A stretch of DNA of 64,000 bases from Sphingobium sp. (GCA_022652485.1 JALCRK010000002.1:1-64000), one strand, 5' to 3'; counted from the first letter of the stretch, positions 42,466-53,462 are shown. Notes: a model not told the origin generated them from the letters alone. Numbers and translations are program-made.

Positions 42466-44139
42466 TCAAGCAGCCTTCACCCTTTTCTCCCGCATCCACT
42501 CCAGCACGCACAGCGCCACCGCGATAAAGCCCAGCCAGGTGGTGAAGTAGAACACGGCGGTATAGCCCTGGCTTTCGATCATCTGGCCCAGCGCGCCGCG
42601 CCCCAGTGTGCCCACCAGAAACGTCAGCGACGACAGCAGCGCATATTGCACCGCGCTATATCCCTTCGAGGTGATCGAGCTCAGATACGCCACCAGCGCC
42701 GTGCCCGCGAGGCCGCCCGCGATATTCTCCCCGCCGATCGCCAGCATCAGCTTCGCCATCCGCTCGTCACCGCCCAGATGCTCGACCGCCCAGGTGAAGC
42801 CGGTCGCGCGCGCTGTCGCCGCCATCACATGCCCGCCGGTACTCAAATCCGCATAGAGCAGGTTGGTCAGCGCCGCCGTCAGCGCGCCGAGCGTCATCGT
42901 CGCCATCCGCCCCAGCCACGCCATGCACACGCCACCCAGCGTGACACCCAGCATCAACGCGCCGACGCCGAAGAATTTCGACGCCACCGCCATCTCGCTT
43001 TTGGTGTAGCCCAGCTCATCAAGGTAGAAAGGCGAGGCGAAGCTACCCCAGATCGTGTCGGTGAGGCGATAGGTCAGCACCAGCGCCATCACCAGCACCG
43101 CCGCCCAGCCCAAACGCCCCATGATGTCGATCAGCGGCAGGATGAGCGCGCGATAGCCATGATCGAGCGCGCGGTCTGCCCCCGTCCGCGCTGGCTCCAC
43201 GGCGGAAAGCACATGCCTCCCCTCCCGCTCCCACTTCGCCAGCACGGCGGCGATGATCGCCGGAATCACCACCGTCGCCAGCACGATCACCGGCCCCTGC
43301 CCCTTGATGAAGGCGGTGCTGTCTGGCCGCAGCTCTTTGGGGAGAGCGAGCGATGCGATCATATAATAGAGCACCAGCCCCAGCGATACCGCCCAGAACG
43401 TGCCGACCAGCCCCAGCGCCGCCGCGCGCACCTTTGGGTCGAGATGGCCGGGCTGACGCAGCGCGTCGGCATCATGCGCTACCGCTGCCGCCACCACATC
43501 GTTCTCGGGCGCGAAGATGCTCAAGCCACCAAGCGCCAGCATCACGCAGCCCATCAGCGAATAGACCGGCACCCACCCCCACGCATCCGCCATGAACAGC
43601 GCGATCGCGCCGCCCAGCAACACCGCCGCGCGATAGCCAAGCTGATAGACGGTGGACAGCGTGTCGACCGGCGCATCCTCGCCAGCCACATCCACGCGCC
43701 ATGCATCGATCACGATGTCCTGCGTCGCCGAAGCGAACGCACCGATCCCGGCGCACAGCGAGAACATGCCGATCGCGTTCAGCGGGTCCATCTGCGCCAT
43801 CGCGAGCAGCATGATGCCGAGGAGGAACTGCGCGGCGACGATCCACTGCTTGCGCCGGCCTAGTTTTTTCAAGCCCGGCAATGACAGCCGGTCAAGCAGC
43901 GGCGACCACAGGAACTTGAACGCATAAGCGAGGCCAATAAGCGAGATGACGCCCATCGTCTCCAGATCGACCTTCGCGTCGCTCAGCCATGCCGTCAACG
44001 TGCCAAGCAGCAGCGCATAGGGCAGGCCGGAGCCGAAGCCGAACAGCGTCATATAGCCGGTCTTGGGGTTGGCCAGCACAAGCCGCGCGCGCGTCCACAC
44101 CGATGTTTTTACCGATCGTTTCGCTGCGGCTGTCGCCAT
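42466..44139 (-). CDS. ampG: AmpG-family muropeptide MFS transporter
   Basis: This 557-residue membrane protein has about 14 hydrophobic segments. The N-terminal motif GFGSGLPYALLLGTLTAWL and then ATQDIVIDAWRVD are typical of AmpG permeases, which import anhydro-muropeptides for cell-wall recycling. The family link to beta-lactamase induction applies only where an ampR/ampC system exists; none is seen here. A REP pair sits just upstream of the start. Confidence 0.92.
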   Translation of the reverse strand: MATAAAKRSVKTSVWTRARLVLANPKTGYMTLFGFGSGLPYALLLGTLTAWLSDAKVDLETMGVISLIGLAYAFKFLWSPLLDRLSLPGLKKLGRRKQWIVAAQFLLGIMLLAMAQMDPLNAIGMFSLCAGIGAFASATQDIVIDAWRVDVAGEDAPVDTLSTVYQLGYRAAVLLGGAIALFMADAWGWVPVYSLMGCVMLALGGLSIFAPENDVVAAAVAHDADALRQPGHLDPKVRAAALGLVGTFWAVSLGLVLYYMIASLALPKELRPDSTAFIKGQGPVIVLATVVIPAIIAAVLAKWEREGRHVLSAVEPARTGADRALDHGYRALILPLIDIMGRLGWAAVLVMALVLTYRLTDTIWGSFASPFYLDELGYTKSEMAVASKFFGVGALMLGVTLGGVCMAWLGRMATMTLGALTAALTNLLYADLSTGGHVMAATARATGFTWAVEHLGGDERMAKLMLAIGGENIAGGLAGTALVAYLSSITSKGYSAVQYALLSSLTFLVGTLGRGALGQMIESQGYTAVFYFTTWLGFIAVALCVLEWMREKRVKAA

Positions 44140-44164
44140 TATGTCCCGTTCCTTCGCCCCTGTT

Positions 44165-44238
44165 CGTCATCCCCGCGAAAGCGGGGATCCAGCCAGACAA
44201 GCCTCGATCACTGGATTCCCGCTTACGCGGGAATGACG
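44165..44238. repeat. REP hairpin pair (GCGGGAAT type) upstream of ampG
   Basis: Stem 1 is ATCCCCGC/GCGGGGAT around GAAA (44169-44188). Stem 2 is ATTCCCGC/GCGGGAAT around TTAC (44215-44234), with CGTCAT and ATGACG at the outer edges. It is nearly identical in design to the copy at 10704-10776 and lies between divergent ampG and the pseudouridine synthase gene. Confidence 0.9.
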
Positions 44239-44313
44239 TCGCACTGTGGATCGCCGTTGTAGCGAAGTTGATCGCCAAGGCCAGCCCTGTTGCCAGTGGC
44301 GCGTTCATCGGGC

Positions 44314-45240
44314 ATGGGCAGTGCGATGAAGCCGCCCTCCCGCCCGCCCCGTAAATCGGCCACCGCACCCACCGGGGATACCCGCCGCCCTGCCCGCCCT
44401 GCCGTCAAGGGCGCCGCCAAGGCACGGCCCCCTGTGCCCACTGCCGCCAAATCACCTGCCAAGCCGCGCACGCCGTCCAAGGCCAGCGCGCCGGTCCGGG
44501 AAAAGGAAGGCGGCGAACAGCGCATCGCCAAGCTGCTGGCCCGTGCAGGGATAGCATCCCGCCGAGAGATCGAGCGGATGATCGCGGAAGGGCGGATCGC
44601 ATTGAATGGCGAGGTGCTCACCACCCCCGCGACCCTGCTGACCTCGCTACAGGGCATTACGGTGGACGGCGCTCCGGTAAGCGAGACGGAGGAAACCCGG
44701 CTATTTCTGTTTCACAAGCCGTCGGGCTGCCTCACCGCCGAGCGTGACTTTTCCGGCCGTAAGACGATTTACGATTTCCTGCCCAAGGATCTGCCGCGCC
44801 TGATGCCCGTGGGGCGGCTCGACATGACCACGGAAGGCCTGTTGCTTCTCACCAATGACGGTGGCCTCAAGCGCACGCTGGAGCTGCCGTCCACCGGGAT
44901 CGAACGCACCTATCGTGCCCGCGCCTTCGGCGCCGTGACCCAGACGCAGCTCGAAAGCCTGATCGAGGGCGTGGAGATAGACGGGATGCGCTATGGCCGC
45001 ATCGACGCCAATCTCGAACGCAGCACCGGGCATAACAAGTGGATCGAGTTGACCCTTACCGAGGGCAAGAACCGCGAGGTGCGCCGCGTGCTCGAACATC
45101 TCGGCCTCACGGTGAGCCGCCTCATCCGCACCCGCTATGGCCCGTTCGACCTTTCCGACAGCGCACCGGGCGCCCTCATAGAAATCCGGCGCGGCGATCT
45201 CGATCGTTTCCTCGGCGCATTGAAGAAGCTCAGGAAATGA
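44314..45240 (+). CDS. RsuA/RluB-type rRNA pseudouridine synthase
   Basis: This protein of about 308 residues has a basic, Pro/Ala/Lys-rich disordered N-terminal tail of roughly 70 residues. An S4 RNA-binding domain follows (RIAKLLARAGIASRREIERM), then the pseudouridine synthase domain with the catalytic aspartate in PVGRLDMTTEGLLLLTNDG and the closing motif EGKNREVRRVLEHLG. RluB (23S U2605) is the best guess, with RsuA as the alternative. Several starts are possible (44290 TTG, 44314 ATG, 44326 ATG). The stop overlaps a first copy of the rsmD start. Confidence 0.88.
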   Translation: MGSAMKPPSRPPRKSATAPTGDTRRPARPAVKGAAKARPPVPTAAKSPAKPRTPSKASAPVREKEGGEQRIAKLLARAGIASRREIERMIAEGRIALNGEVLTTPATLLTSLQGITVDGAPVSETEETRLFLFHKPSGCLTAERDFSGRKTIYDFLPKDLPRLMPVGRLDMTTEGLLLLTNDGGLKRTLELPSTGIERTYRARAFGAVTQTQLESLIEGVEIDGMRYGRIDANLERSTGHNKWIELTLTEGKNREVRRVLEHLGLTVSRLIRTRYGPFDLSDSAPGALIEIRRGDLDRFLGALKKLRK

Positions 45241-45288
45241 GGATCATTGCTGGGAGTCCTGGAGGTCCGCAATGAGGATCATTGCTGG
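45236..45288 (+). repeat. 18-bp direct repeat duplicating the rsmD start
   Basis: AATGAGGATCATTGCTGG occurs at 45236-45253 and again at 45271-45288. The first copy overlaps the stop of the pseudouridine synthase gene; the second is the start of rsmD. The 17 bp between the copies include GGAGG (45261-45265), which sets the ribosome-binding site for the second copy. Confidence 0.95.
45237..45275 (+). CDS. Possible 12-residue leader peptide created by the duplicated rsmD start
   Basis: From the first ATG, translation gives MRIIAGSPGGPQ and stops at TGA 45273-45275, which overlaps the second ATG (45272-45274). The peptide shares its first six residues with RsmD. It may be translated by ribosomes finishing the upstream gene, which then restart at rsmD. 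Whether it has any role of its own is unknown. Confidence 0.4.
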   Translation: MRIIAGSPGGPQ

Positions 45289-45811
45289 ACAGTGGCGCGG
45301 GCGGCCTCTGGTCGCACCGAAGGGGGACACTACCCGCCCAACCGCTGACCGCACGCGCGAGGCGCTGTTTTCCATGCTACTGTCCCGTCTCGGCGATTTC
45401 GAGGGACTCGCCGTGGGAGATTTTTTCGCCGGGTCGGGCGCGCTGGGGCTGGAAGCGCTCTCCCGTGGGGCGGCTTCCTGCCTGTTCGTCGAGCAGGACA
45501 AGGCCGCGCTTGCGGCTTTGCGGATCAATGCCGAAAAGCTCGGCCTCGCACGTCCCGATATCCGTGCCGCGTCAGTGCTGGCGCTCGGCCCGGCGGCGAG
45601 CCCGCTCGACGTGATCCTGATGGATCCGCCCTATGACAGCGGCGCGGGCGCGGTGGCGCTGGACAAGCTGAACCGCCTCGGCTGGGTCGGCCCGCATAGC
45701 TGGATCAGCATCGAAACCGGCCGCACCGAAGACGTGCGCGTCACCGGCTTCGAAGTCGAAACCGTGCGCGATGTAGGCAGGGCGCGTCTGCATCTGCTGC
45801 GCCCAGCCTGA
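45272..45811 (+). CDS. rsmD: 16S rRNA (guanine966-N2)-methyltransferase RsmD
   Basis: This 179-residue SAM-dependent methyltransferase modifies G966 of 16S rRNA. It starts MRIIAGQWRGRPLVAPKGD with RPTADRTREALFSML, the SAM-binding loop is VGDFFAGSGALGLEALSRG, and the catalytic motif is ILMDPPYDS. The length is normal. The start at 45272 has GGAGG six bases upstream. It is paired with the rRNA pseudouridine synthase, consistent with a ribosome-modification pair. Confidence 0.95.
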   Translation: MRIIAGQWRGRPLVAPKGDTTRPTADRTREALFSMLLSRLGDFEGLAVGDFFAGSGALGLEALSRGAASCLFVEQDKAALAALRINAEKLGLARPDIRAASVLALGPAASPLDVILMDPPYDSGAGAVALDKLNRLGWVGPHSWISIETGRTEDVRVTGFEVETVRDVGRARLHLLRPA

Positions 45812-45822
45812 TCGCCGAAATC

Positions 45823-46215
45823 TTACTTGGCGCGATGCTTCTTGGCATAGCCCTTCGGCGCTTCGCCCGGGTTCATGCAATGGTCGGTGACTGACTTGCT
45901 GCACAGCGGATAATCATCCGCCGCTGCGACAGGCGCCGACGGAGCGGCTGCCGGAGCCGGGGTCGCCATATAGGCGCTTGCCGGAGCGTCGGACGTGGCG
46001 GGGGCCGGTGCGGCTGGGGTCGGGGCGGACGTGGAAGAGGCCGGGACATCCGTTCCTGGAGCCGGAGTTGCCGGCATGTCGGTTGCAGGAGCCGGCGGAG
46101 CAGGCACATCGCTCGCGGGTGGGGTCATGGGCGAGCTACCGCCCATATCCTGCGCCTGCACCATCGCGCTCGCGCCGAGCAGCAGCGCCGCACCTAAGCT
46201 ATAGATCGTCTTCAT
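45823..46215 (-). CDS. Secreted proline/alanine/threonine-rich protein
   Basis: This 130-residue protein has a signal peptide (IYSLGAALLLGASAMVQAQ) and a long low-complexity region of repeating PAPA, ATDMPATP and DVPA units. A short conserved-looking end follows (DDYPLCSKSVTDHCMNPGEA and a basic tail). The two cysteines could form a disulfide in the periplasm. The frame continues upstream to 46332, but the signal peptide fixes the start at 46215. Function unknown. It is convergent with rsmD. Confidence 0.75.
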   Translation of the reverse strand: MKTIYSLGAALLLGASAMVQAQDMGGSSPMTPPASDVPAPPAPATDMPATPAPGTDVPASSTSAPTPAAPAPATSDAPASAYMATPAPAAAPSAPVAAADDYPLCSKSVTDHCMNPGEAPKGYAKKHRAK

Positions 46216-46375
46216 GTCCGTCCTTTCCGAAAATAATATCTCGCCGATAGAAAGCGCTCGCCGCCGGGACGGGTTCCGGCGCTGGCTTCGCTTCGTCGTC
46301 TTCCTGAGGGGGCTGGGCGGAAAAGCGATCAAAATACCGGTTGCCCGGCGCAGCTCTGTTCCCTAATTGTTCGGC

Positions 46376-48652
46376 ATGACATCCCCCTCCCTCCCTGCCG
46401 ATGCCCAGCCGTCCTATCTGTCCGGTCTCAATACGCCCCAGCGCGAGGCGGTGTTGACCACGGAAGGCCCGCTGCTGGTGCTTGCCGGTGCGGGGACGGG
46501 CAAGACTGCGGCGCTGACGGCGCGACTGGCGCATCTCATCGCCACGCGGCGGGCCTATCCTTCCGAAATCCTCGCCGTTACCTTCACCAACAAGGCAGCG
46601 CGGGAGATGAAGGAGCGCGTCGGCCGCCTGATCGGCGCGGCGGTGGAGGGGATGCCGTGGCTCGGCACATTTCACAGCATCGGCGCGAAGATGCTGCGCC
46701 GCCATGCCGAGCTTGTCGGGCTGCAAAACAATTTCAATATTCTCGATACCGACGACCAGTTGCGTTTACTCAAACAGCTCATTCAGGCGGAGGGGCTGGA
46801 CGAGAAGCGCTTTCCCGCGCGCCAGCTCGCAGGCCTGATTGACCAGTGGAAAAACAAGGGCTTAACCCCGGACGACATCGGCGCGGCGGAAGGCGAGCTT
46901 TATGCCAACGGGCGCGGGCAGAAGATGTACGCGCTCTATCAGGCGCGGCTGCGCACCTTGAACGCCTGCGACTTCGGCGATCTGCTGCTGCTGCCACTCA
47001 CTCTGCTGCGGAGAGAGCGCGAGGTGCTGGCCGAATATCAGCGGCGGTTCCGCTATGTCATGGTCGACGAGTATCAGGACACCAACAGCGCGCAATATCT
47101 CTGGCTGCGGCTGTTGGCGCAGGAGCGCAAGAATATCTGCTGCGTCGGCGACGACGACCAGAGCATCTATAGCTGGCGCGGCGCGGAGGTGGCCAACATC
47201 CTGCGGTTCGAGCGCGATTTCCCCGGCGCGAAGATCGTGCGGCTGGAACAGAATTACCGCTCGACGCCGCACATTCTCGCCGCGGCCTCCGGCGTGATCG
47301 CGGGCAATGCGGAGCGGCTGGGCAAGACCCTGTGGACCGAGGTGGACGAGGGCGAAAAGGTGCGCGTGCTGGGCGTGTGGGACGGCGCGGAGGAAGCCCG
47401 CACCGTAAGTGCCGAGATCGAGCAGCGGCATATGGATGGACTGGCGCTCGACGAGTTCGCGATTCTGGTGCGCGCGCAATTCCAGACCCGCGAGTTCGAG
47501 GAGCGCTTCCTCCAGATCGGCCTGCCCTATCGCATCGTCGGCGGGTTTCGTTTCTATGAGCGCGCCGAAATCCGGGATGCACTCGCCTATCTGCGTCTCG
47601 TTGCGCAGCCGGCGGACGATCTCGCGTTCGAGCGCATCGTCAATGTGCCGAAGCGCGGTTTGGGCGACAAGGCGGTGGAAAAGATCCACCGGCTGGCACG
47701 GGCGGAGGGGACGCCGCTGCTCACCGCCGCATCGCGCATCCTCGATAGCGACGAGTTGACACCGCAGGCGCGGCGGGCGCTGGGGAATTTCGTCTCCAGC
47801 CTGGCCCGCTGGCGCGATATGGCATCCGCCCTGCCCCATGCAGAGCTGGCGCGTATCCTGCTCGACGAAAGCGGCTATACGGCGATGCTGCAAGCCGAGA
47901 AGACCACGGAAGCGGCGGGCCGTCTTGAAAATCTCTCCGAGCTGGCCCGCGCGATGGAGGATTACGAGACGCTCGGCGCGTTCCTTGAGCATGTCAGTCT
48001 CGTAATGGACAATGACGCGGCGGAGGATGAGCGCAAAGTCACGATCATGACTATCCATGCCGCGAAGGGGCTGGAGTTCGGCCATGTCTTCCTGCCCGGA
48101 TGGGAGGAAGGCGTGTTCCCCTCGCAGCGCGCGCTCGACGAGGGCGGGCACACCGCGTTGGAGGAGGAGCGCCGCCTCGCTTATGTCGCCATCACGCGCG
48201 CGCGGCGGCGCTGCGTGATCCTTCATGCCGCCAACCGCCGCATTTACGGGCAGTGGACCAGCTCTATCCCCTCACGCTTCATCGGCGAGCTTCCGCCCGA
48301 GCATGTCGAGGAACAGAGCAGCATTGGCGGAGGCGCGAGCCTGTGGCGCAACAACTGGCTGGAGCAGCCCGATCCCTTTGCCGATGTCGCACGCGGAGCG
48401 GGGCGCGGGCCGGGCTGGCAGCGCGCGGCGCAGACGGGTGGCGTCGGCGCTCCGGATATCTACCCTCGCGAGGCACGCACCAGTCCTGCCGTCTCCACGA
48501 AGGCGCGAAGCGACCTGGCGCCAGGAATGCGCATATTCCACCAGAAGTTCGGCTACGGCATCATCGCCACCCAGGATACCAACAAGCTGGAGATCGATTT
48601 CGACACTGCCGGGCGCAAGCGGGTGATCGACAGTTTCGTCAGCATCGCCTGA
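46376..48652 (+). CDS. UvrD/PcrA-type ATP-dependent DNA helicase
   Basis: This 758-residue SF1A 3'-5' helicase has motif Q/I LNTPQREAVLTTEGPLLVLAG with AGTGKTAALTARL, motif Ia TFTNKAAREMKERV, motif II VDEYQDTN, motif III GDDDQSIYSWRGA, motif IV LEQNYRST, motif V TIHAAKGLEFGHVFLPGWEEG and motif VI YVAITRARRR. The C-terminal Tudor-like end (GMRIFHQKFGYGIIATQ) is as in PcrA/UvrD. It acts in nucleotide-excision and mismatch repair and in removing RNA polymerase or RecA. The start is the ATG at 46376; a TTG at 46367 adds three residues. Confidence 0.95.
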   Translation: MTSPSLPADAQPSYLSGLNTPQREAVLTTEGPLLVLAGAGTGKTAALTARLAHLIATRRAYPSEILAVTFTNKAAREMKERVGRLIGAAVEGMPWLGTFHSIGAKMLRRHAELVGLQNNFNILDTDDQLRLLKQLIQAEGLDEKRFPARQLAGLIDQWKNKGLTPDDIGAAEGELYANGRGQKMYALYQARLRTLNACDFGDLLLLPLTLLRREREVLAEYQRRFRYVMVDEYQDTNSAQYLWLRLLAQERKNICCVGDDDQSIYSWRGAEVANILRFERDFPGAKIVRLEQNYRSTPHILAAASGVIAGNAERLGKTLWTEVDEGEKVRVLGVWDGAEEARTVSAEIEQRHMDGLALDEFAILVRAQFQTREFEERFLQIGLPYRIVGGFRFYERAEIRDALAYLRLVAQPADDLAFERIVNVPKRGLGDKAVEKIHRLARAEGTPLLTAASRILDSDELTPQARRALGNFVSSLARWRDMASALPHAELARILLDESGYTAMLQAEKTTEAAGRLENLSELARAMEDYETLGAFLEHVSLVMDNDAAEDERKVTIMTIHAAKGLEFGHVFLPGWEEGVFPSQRALDEGGHTALEEERRLAYVAITRARRRCVILHAANRRIYGQWTSSIPSRFIGELPPEHVEEQSSIGGGASLWRNNWLEQPDPFADVARGAGRGPGWQRAAQTGGVGAPDIYPREARTSPAVSTKARSDLAPGMRIFHQKFGYGIIATQDTNKLEIDFDTAGRKRVIDSFVSIA

Positions 48653-48664
48653 GGCAGGGCCGGA

Positions 48665-49192
48665 TCAGCTTTCTCTCAGGCGCGGCATCAGTTCGACGAA
48701 GTTGCAGGGACGAAAGCGGCTGTCGAGCTGCGACTTCAATATGCCGTCCCAGCCGTCCTTCACAGCGCCCGGACTGCCCGGCAGCGCGAAGATATAGGTG
48801 CCCTTGGCGACGCAAGCGCAGGCGCGGGACTGGATCGTCGAGGTGCCGATCTTCTGGAAGCTGATCCAGCGGAACAGCTCGCCAAAGCCGGGAATGTGCT
48901 TTTCCGCGACAATCGCCAGCGCCTCGGGCGTAACATCCCGGCCGGTGACCCCGGTCCCGCCCGTGGTGATGACGCAATCGACATTCGGATCGTCGATCCA
49001 CTCCCGGAAACGCTCGACAATCCTTTGAACATCGTCGCGCTCGATCGCGCGGGCGGCAAGCTCGTGCCCGGCGTCGTGGATGCGCTCGACCAGCGCGTCG
49101 CCGGAGCGGTCGTCATGCAGGGTACGGGTATCGGAGATGGTCAGCAGCGCGATACGGACAGGCAGGAACACCCGGTTCACATCGATGGACAT
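48665..49192 (-). CDS. moaB: Molybdenum cofactor biosynthesis protein MoaB
   Basis: This 175-residue protein of the MogA/MoaB fold adenylylates molybdopterin or assists Mo insertion. Motifs are [20 protein letters not shown], the nucleotide loop [19 protein letters not shown] and [17 protein letters not shown]. The start at 49192 ([12 protein letters not shown]) sits 2 bp after the transglycosylase stop; a longer frame exists but adds unrelated residues. It is last of the three-gene minus-strand group with the UDG-like and transglycosylase genes. Confidence 0.94.
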   Translation of the reverse strand: MSIDVNRVFLPVRIALLTISDTRTLHDDRSGDALVERIHDAGHELAARAIERDDVQRIVERFREWIDDPNVDCVITTGGTGVTGRDVTPEALAIVAEKHIPGFGELFRWISFQKIGTSTIQSRACACVAKGTYIFALPGSPGAVKDGWDGILKSQLDSRFRPCNFVELMPRLRES

Positions 49193-49194
49193 GG

Positions 49195-50934
49195 TCAGCG
49201 GGTGATCCGGTAGCTCAGCTCGACTGCCTTGCCATTCTTCATGCTCGGGAAAGCGGGCCACTTGCCCTGCGCCATCGCGGTCAGCGCTTCTGCCCTGCCA
49301 TCGTCGCGCAGCTCGTACATCCAGTAGTTGCGCATCACGATGTTCACATAGGCGCGGGTTTCGTAATAGGGCAACGATTCCATGAACAGCAGCGGATCGC
49401 CATTATCGCGCACCTGCGTGTTCCAGCGCTCCACCGGCAGCGGCCCGGCATTGTACGCCGCCATCACCTTGGGCAAAAGGCCGCCGGTCGCCTTCATGTC
49501 GCGCAGGGTTTCGAGATAGCGCTGGCCATATTCGAGGTTGGTCGAGGGCGTGGTGAGGCGCGCCAGCGGCACCGGCTGGCCATCCATCATGCGGGCGGTG
49601 CCGGGCATCACCTGCATCAGGCCACGCGCACCCGCCGGGCTGACGGCATCGGTACGGAACACCGATTCCTGAAGGGCATGGGCATATACCAGCGCCGGAG
49701 CGACGCGCCAGCCGCCGTCAGGCCTCCAGCTCGGTCGGGGGAAACGGCCGAACGCGCCGCCATCATGCCCCGCCGGGCCATGCTGCGCGAGCCAGATCTG
49801 AGTCGCGGGCAGGTCCATCGTGTCGGTGAGGGACAGCAGCGAATCATAGTCGCGCGTCGTGCCAATGGCGGCCTGACGGCGCAGGAGCTGATCGGCGAGG
49901 TCATTCTCGCCGATGTCATGCAGCGCGAGCGCGGCGCGGACCGCCGGCTTGTCGAGAATGGCAGCGGAGCGCATCGGATTTACGGCAGCCTGCGGCGCAT
50001 CCATTCCCAGGGTCTCACGCGCGAGCATACCGTAGAAACTGTCCGACCGCTGCGCCGCCCGCTTCAGCAGCGCCTCGACCTTGGCGGGCTGCCCGGCGTT
50101 CATCCAGGCCCGCGCCGCCCAATAGGCGCCCGCAGCGCGCATGTCGTCGTTCGAGGCGCGGTTCATCACCTGCTCGAACGCGGCTGCGGCGGCTTTCGGA
50201 TCGTTCTGGCGCCAGTTGGAAAGGCCAGTGGTCCAGTGCGCCTGCACCGTCCAGTCGCCGCTCGATCCGGTCTCCAGCACCTGCGCGGCGAGACGGCGCG
50301 CGTTCTCGTCGTCGTTGTTGATGTAATAGGCCCACGCCACGCGCTGCCGGGCCTCGGCGAGGCCATCGGGCGTCAGGGTGGCGCCAATCTCGGGCGAGAT
50401 GAGACCCTCCGCCGCTGCGGGCGTGTCCGCCTTGATATAGGGCTGGATCTGCGCCACCAGCGCCTGCGCGGCGAGATCCTGCTTCACCGCCGGCACATAT
50501 TGGCGCTTGGGCGCGCTGCCGAGCCACATCAGCTTTTGCACCTGCGGGCCATCGGGCAGCAGCTCCGCACCGCGCTTTTTCGCCATGCGGGAAAGCTGGT
50601 CGATGTCGGGAAGCCAGCTGGCCCGGTTGAGAAGATCCAGCAGATCGAACAGCTCTACCTTGGGCGAGTTCTTGGCGGTGTAAAGCTCGGCGAGGGCCAC
50701 GGCGCGGACCGGATCATCCTTGTCCAGCGCGCCGATGCGGGTTTTCGCTTCGTCCCAGTTGCTGGAGCGCAGGGCGGCAAACAGGGCGCGATAGGTATCC
50801 TGCACGGACAGCGGCGAGACGGCATTCTGCGCGTCCGCGCTGCTCTGAGGCGGGACGAGGGTCGGATCGGCGTGCGCTACACCGATATGCAACGCCAAGG
50901 CGCTGGCCGCTATCGCCCAAATAGAAGTTTTCAC
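49195..50934 (-). CDS. Soluble lytic murein transglycosylase (Slt70-like)
   Basis: This 579-residue periplasmic enzyme cleaves peptidoglycan glycan strands to anhydro-muropeptides. It has a signal peptide (SIWAIAASALALHIGVAHA), a long helical superhelix of roughly 390 residues, then the goose-lysozyme-like catalytic domain. The catalytic glutamate (about Glu423) is in AHALQESVFRTDAVSPAGAR, followed by GLMQVMPGTA and MAAYNAGP. It starts with GTG, overlapping the upstream gene's stop as GTGA. Its products would be substrates for AmpG, encoded about 5 kb away. Confidence 0.93.
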   Translation of the reverse strand: MKTSIWAIAASALALHIGVAHADPTLVPPQSSADAQNAVSPLSVQDTYRALFAALRSSNWDEAKTRIGALDKDDPVRAVALAELYTAKNSPKVELFDLLDLLNRASWLPDIDQLSRMAKKRGAELLPDGPQVQKLMWLGSAPKRQYVPAVKQDLAAQALVAQIQPYIKADTPAAAEGLISPEIGATLTPDGLAEARQRVAWAYYINNDDENARRLAAQVLETGSSGDWTVQAHWTTGLSNWRQNDPKAAAAAFEQVMNRASNDDMRAAGAYWAARAWMNAGQPAKVEALLKRAAQRSDSFYGMLARETLGMDAPQAAVNPMRSAAILDKPAVRAALALHDIGENDLADQLLRRQAAIGTTRDYDSLLSLTDTMDLPATQIWLAQHGPAGHDGGAFGRFPRPSWRPDGGWRVAPALVYAHALQESVFRTDAVSPAGARGLMQVMPGTARMMDGQPVPLARLTTPSTNLEYGQRYLETLRDMKATGGLLPKVMAAYNAGPLPVERWNTQVRDNGDPLLFMESLPYYETRAYVNIVMRNYWMYELRDDGRAEALTAMAQGKWPAFPSMKNGKAVELSYRITR

Positions 50935-51665
50935 TGTCCCCAACCTTTGACCAGTTCCCGCAAGATCCGCCATGCGCCCGCCTTTGCAAGCGGCTGCCCC
51001 AGCAGCAGCCGGGGGTGCGCAATCGCGCCCGCGGGAACGATGCCGTCCGAATGGTTAACAAAAAGTAAATTTCGTGACGGATCAAGCCCATCGGTCGGAC
51101 AGAGAGCACGGTTCACCTGATCGCCCAGCAAAAGCAACGCCTGCGGTGCGACCAGACCGATATGATGACGCATTCGGGCCGTAAGTGCTTCCACAGCCGC
51201 CCCGTCGAGCATTCCGCCCGCAGGAGCGACCAGGCTCAGCGAAGCCACATAGCAGTCCGAGAGATCCAGCCCGATTGCCTGCATCATTCGTTTCAGCAAC
51301 GCCATGCCTTCCGGAGCCAACGCACAACCCGGCTGCATCGCACTCGAATCAGGGGCATGGAGGACGATCATCAGGCGTGGCCCGGACGGCCCGGCAGGCA
51401 TGATGCGCGGGCCGGGCCAGCCCGCTTCGGGCAAATCGGAAGCGTTCGCCAGCCAGTCATGAAAAGCATCGAGCGCATCGGGGAATGCGGAAGTCGCCGG
51501 ACCTGCGGCTCTGGGAACAGAGGCCGAAGGTTTAGGCTTCAGCCAATTGACCGGAGCTTCCGCAACGGCGCAGTCTACACCAGCCAGCGCCCACCAGGAC
51601 AACAGGCCTTGCCAATGCGCTTTTGCGGATGGCCCCCCGGCCTCCAAGAAATCGATCCCCGCCAT
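50931..51665 (-). CDS. Uracil-DNA glycosylase-superfamily protein, degenerate active site
   Basis: This 244-residue protein is built like a family 4/5 UDG from about residue 85 on: a strand LMIVLHAPDSSAMQPGCALA, helix LLKRMMQAIGLDLSDCYVAS, ALLLLGDQVNRALC and the end IAHPRLLLGQPLAKAGAWRI. However, the catalytic GEAPG-type motif A is replaced by LHAPDSSA, and the iron-sulfur cysteines of family 4 are not apparent. HPRLLL replaces the usual HPSxLL. It may therefore be a catalytically changed or inactive relative. It overlaps the transglycosylase gene by GTGA and is divergent from ETF-QO. Confidence 0.7.
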   Translation of the reverse strand: MAGIDFLEAGGPSAKAHWQGLLSWWALAGVDCAVAEAPVNWLKPKPSASVPRAAGPATSAFPDALDAFHDWLANASDLPEAGWPGPRIMPAGPSGPRLMIVLHAPDSSAMQPGCALAPEGMALLKRMMQAIGLDLSDCYVASLSLVAPAGGMLDGAAVEALTARMRHHIGLVAPQALLLLGDQVNRALCPTDGLDPSRNLLFVNHSDGIVPAGAIAHPRLLLGQPLAKAGAWRILRELVKGWGQ

Positions 51666-51794
51666 AAGCGGACACTAGGCGCATGGCTTGACGAACGCGT
51701 CAAGAACGATCATCGCGCCTGAGTGACGAAATGACAGGCACGCGCGGCAGCTGGAGAGCTGGTCGGCGGCCGCAGGACTGGGTTGGAGAAGGCA

Positions 51795-53447
<1,653 letters not shown>

Positions 53448-53462
53448 ACAGGGAACGACGCG

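Noticed and set aside
46862..48226. 454-codon minus-strand open frame opposite the helicase gene
   Set aside because: Shadow of a helicase gene with all SF1 motifs intact.
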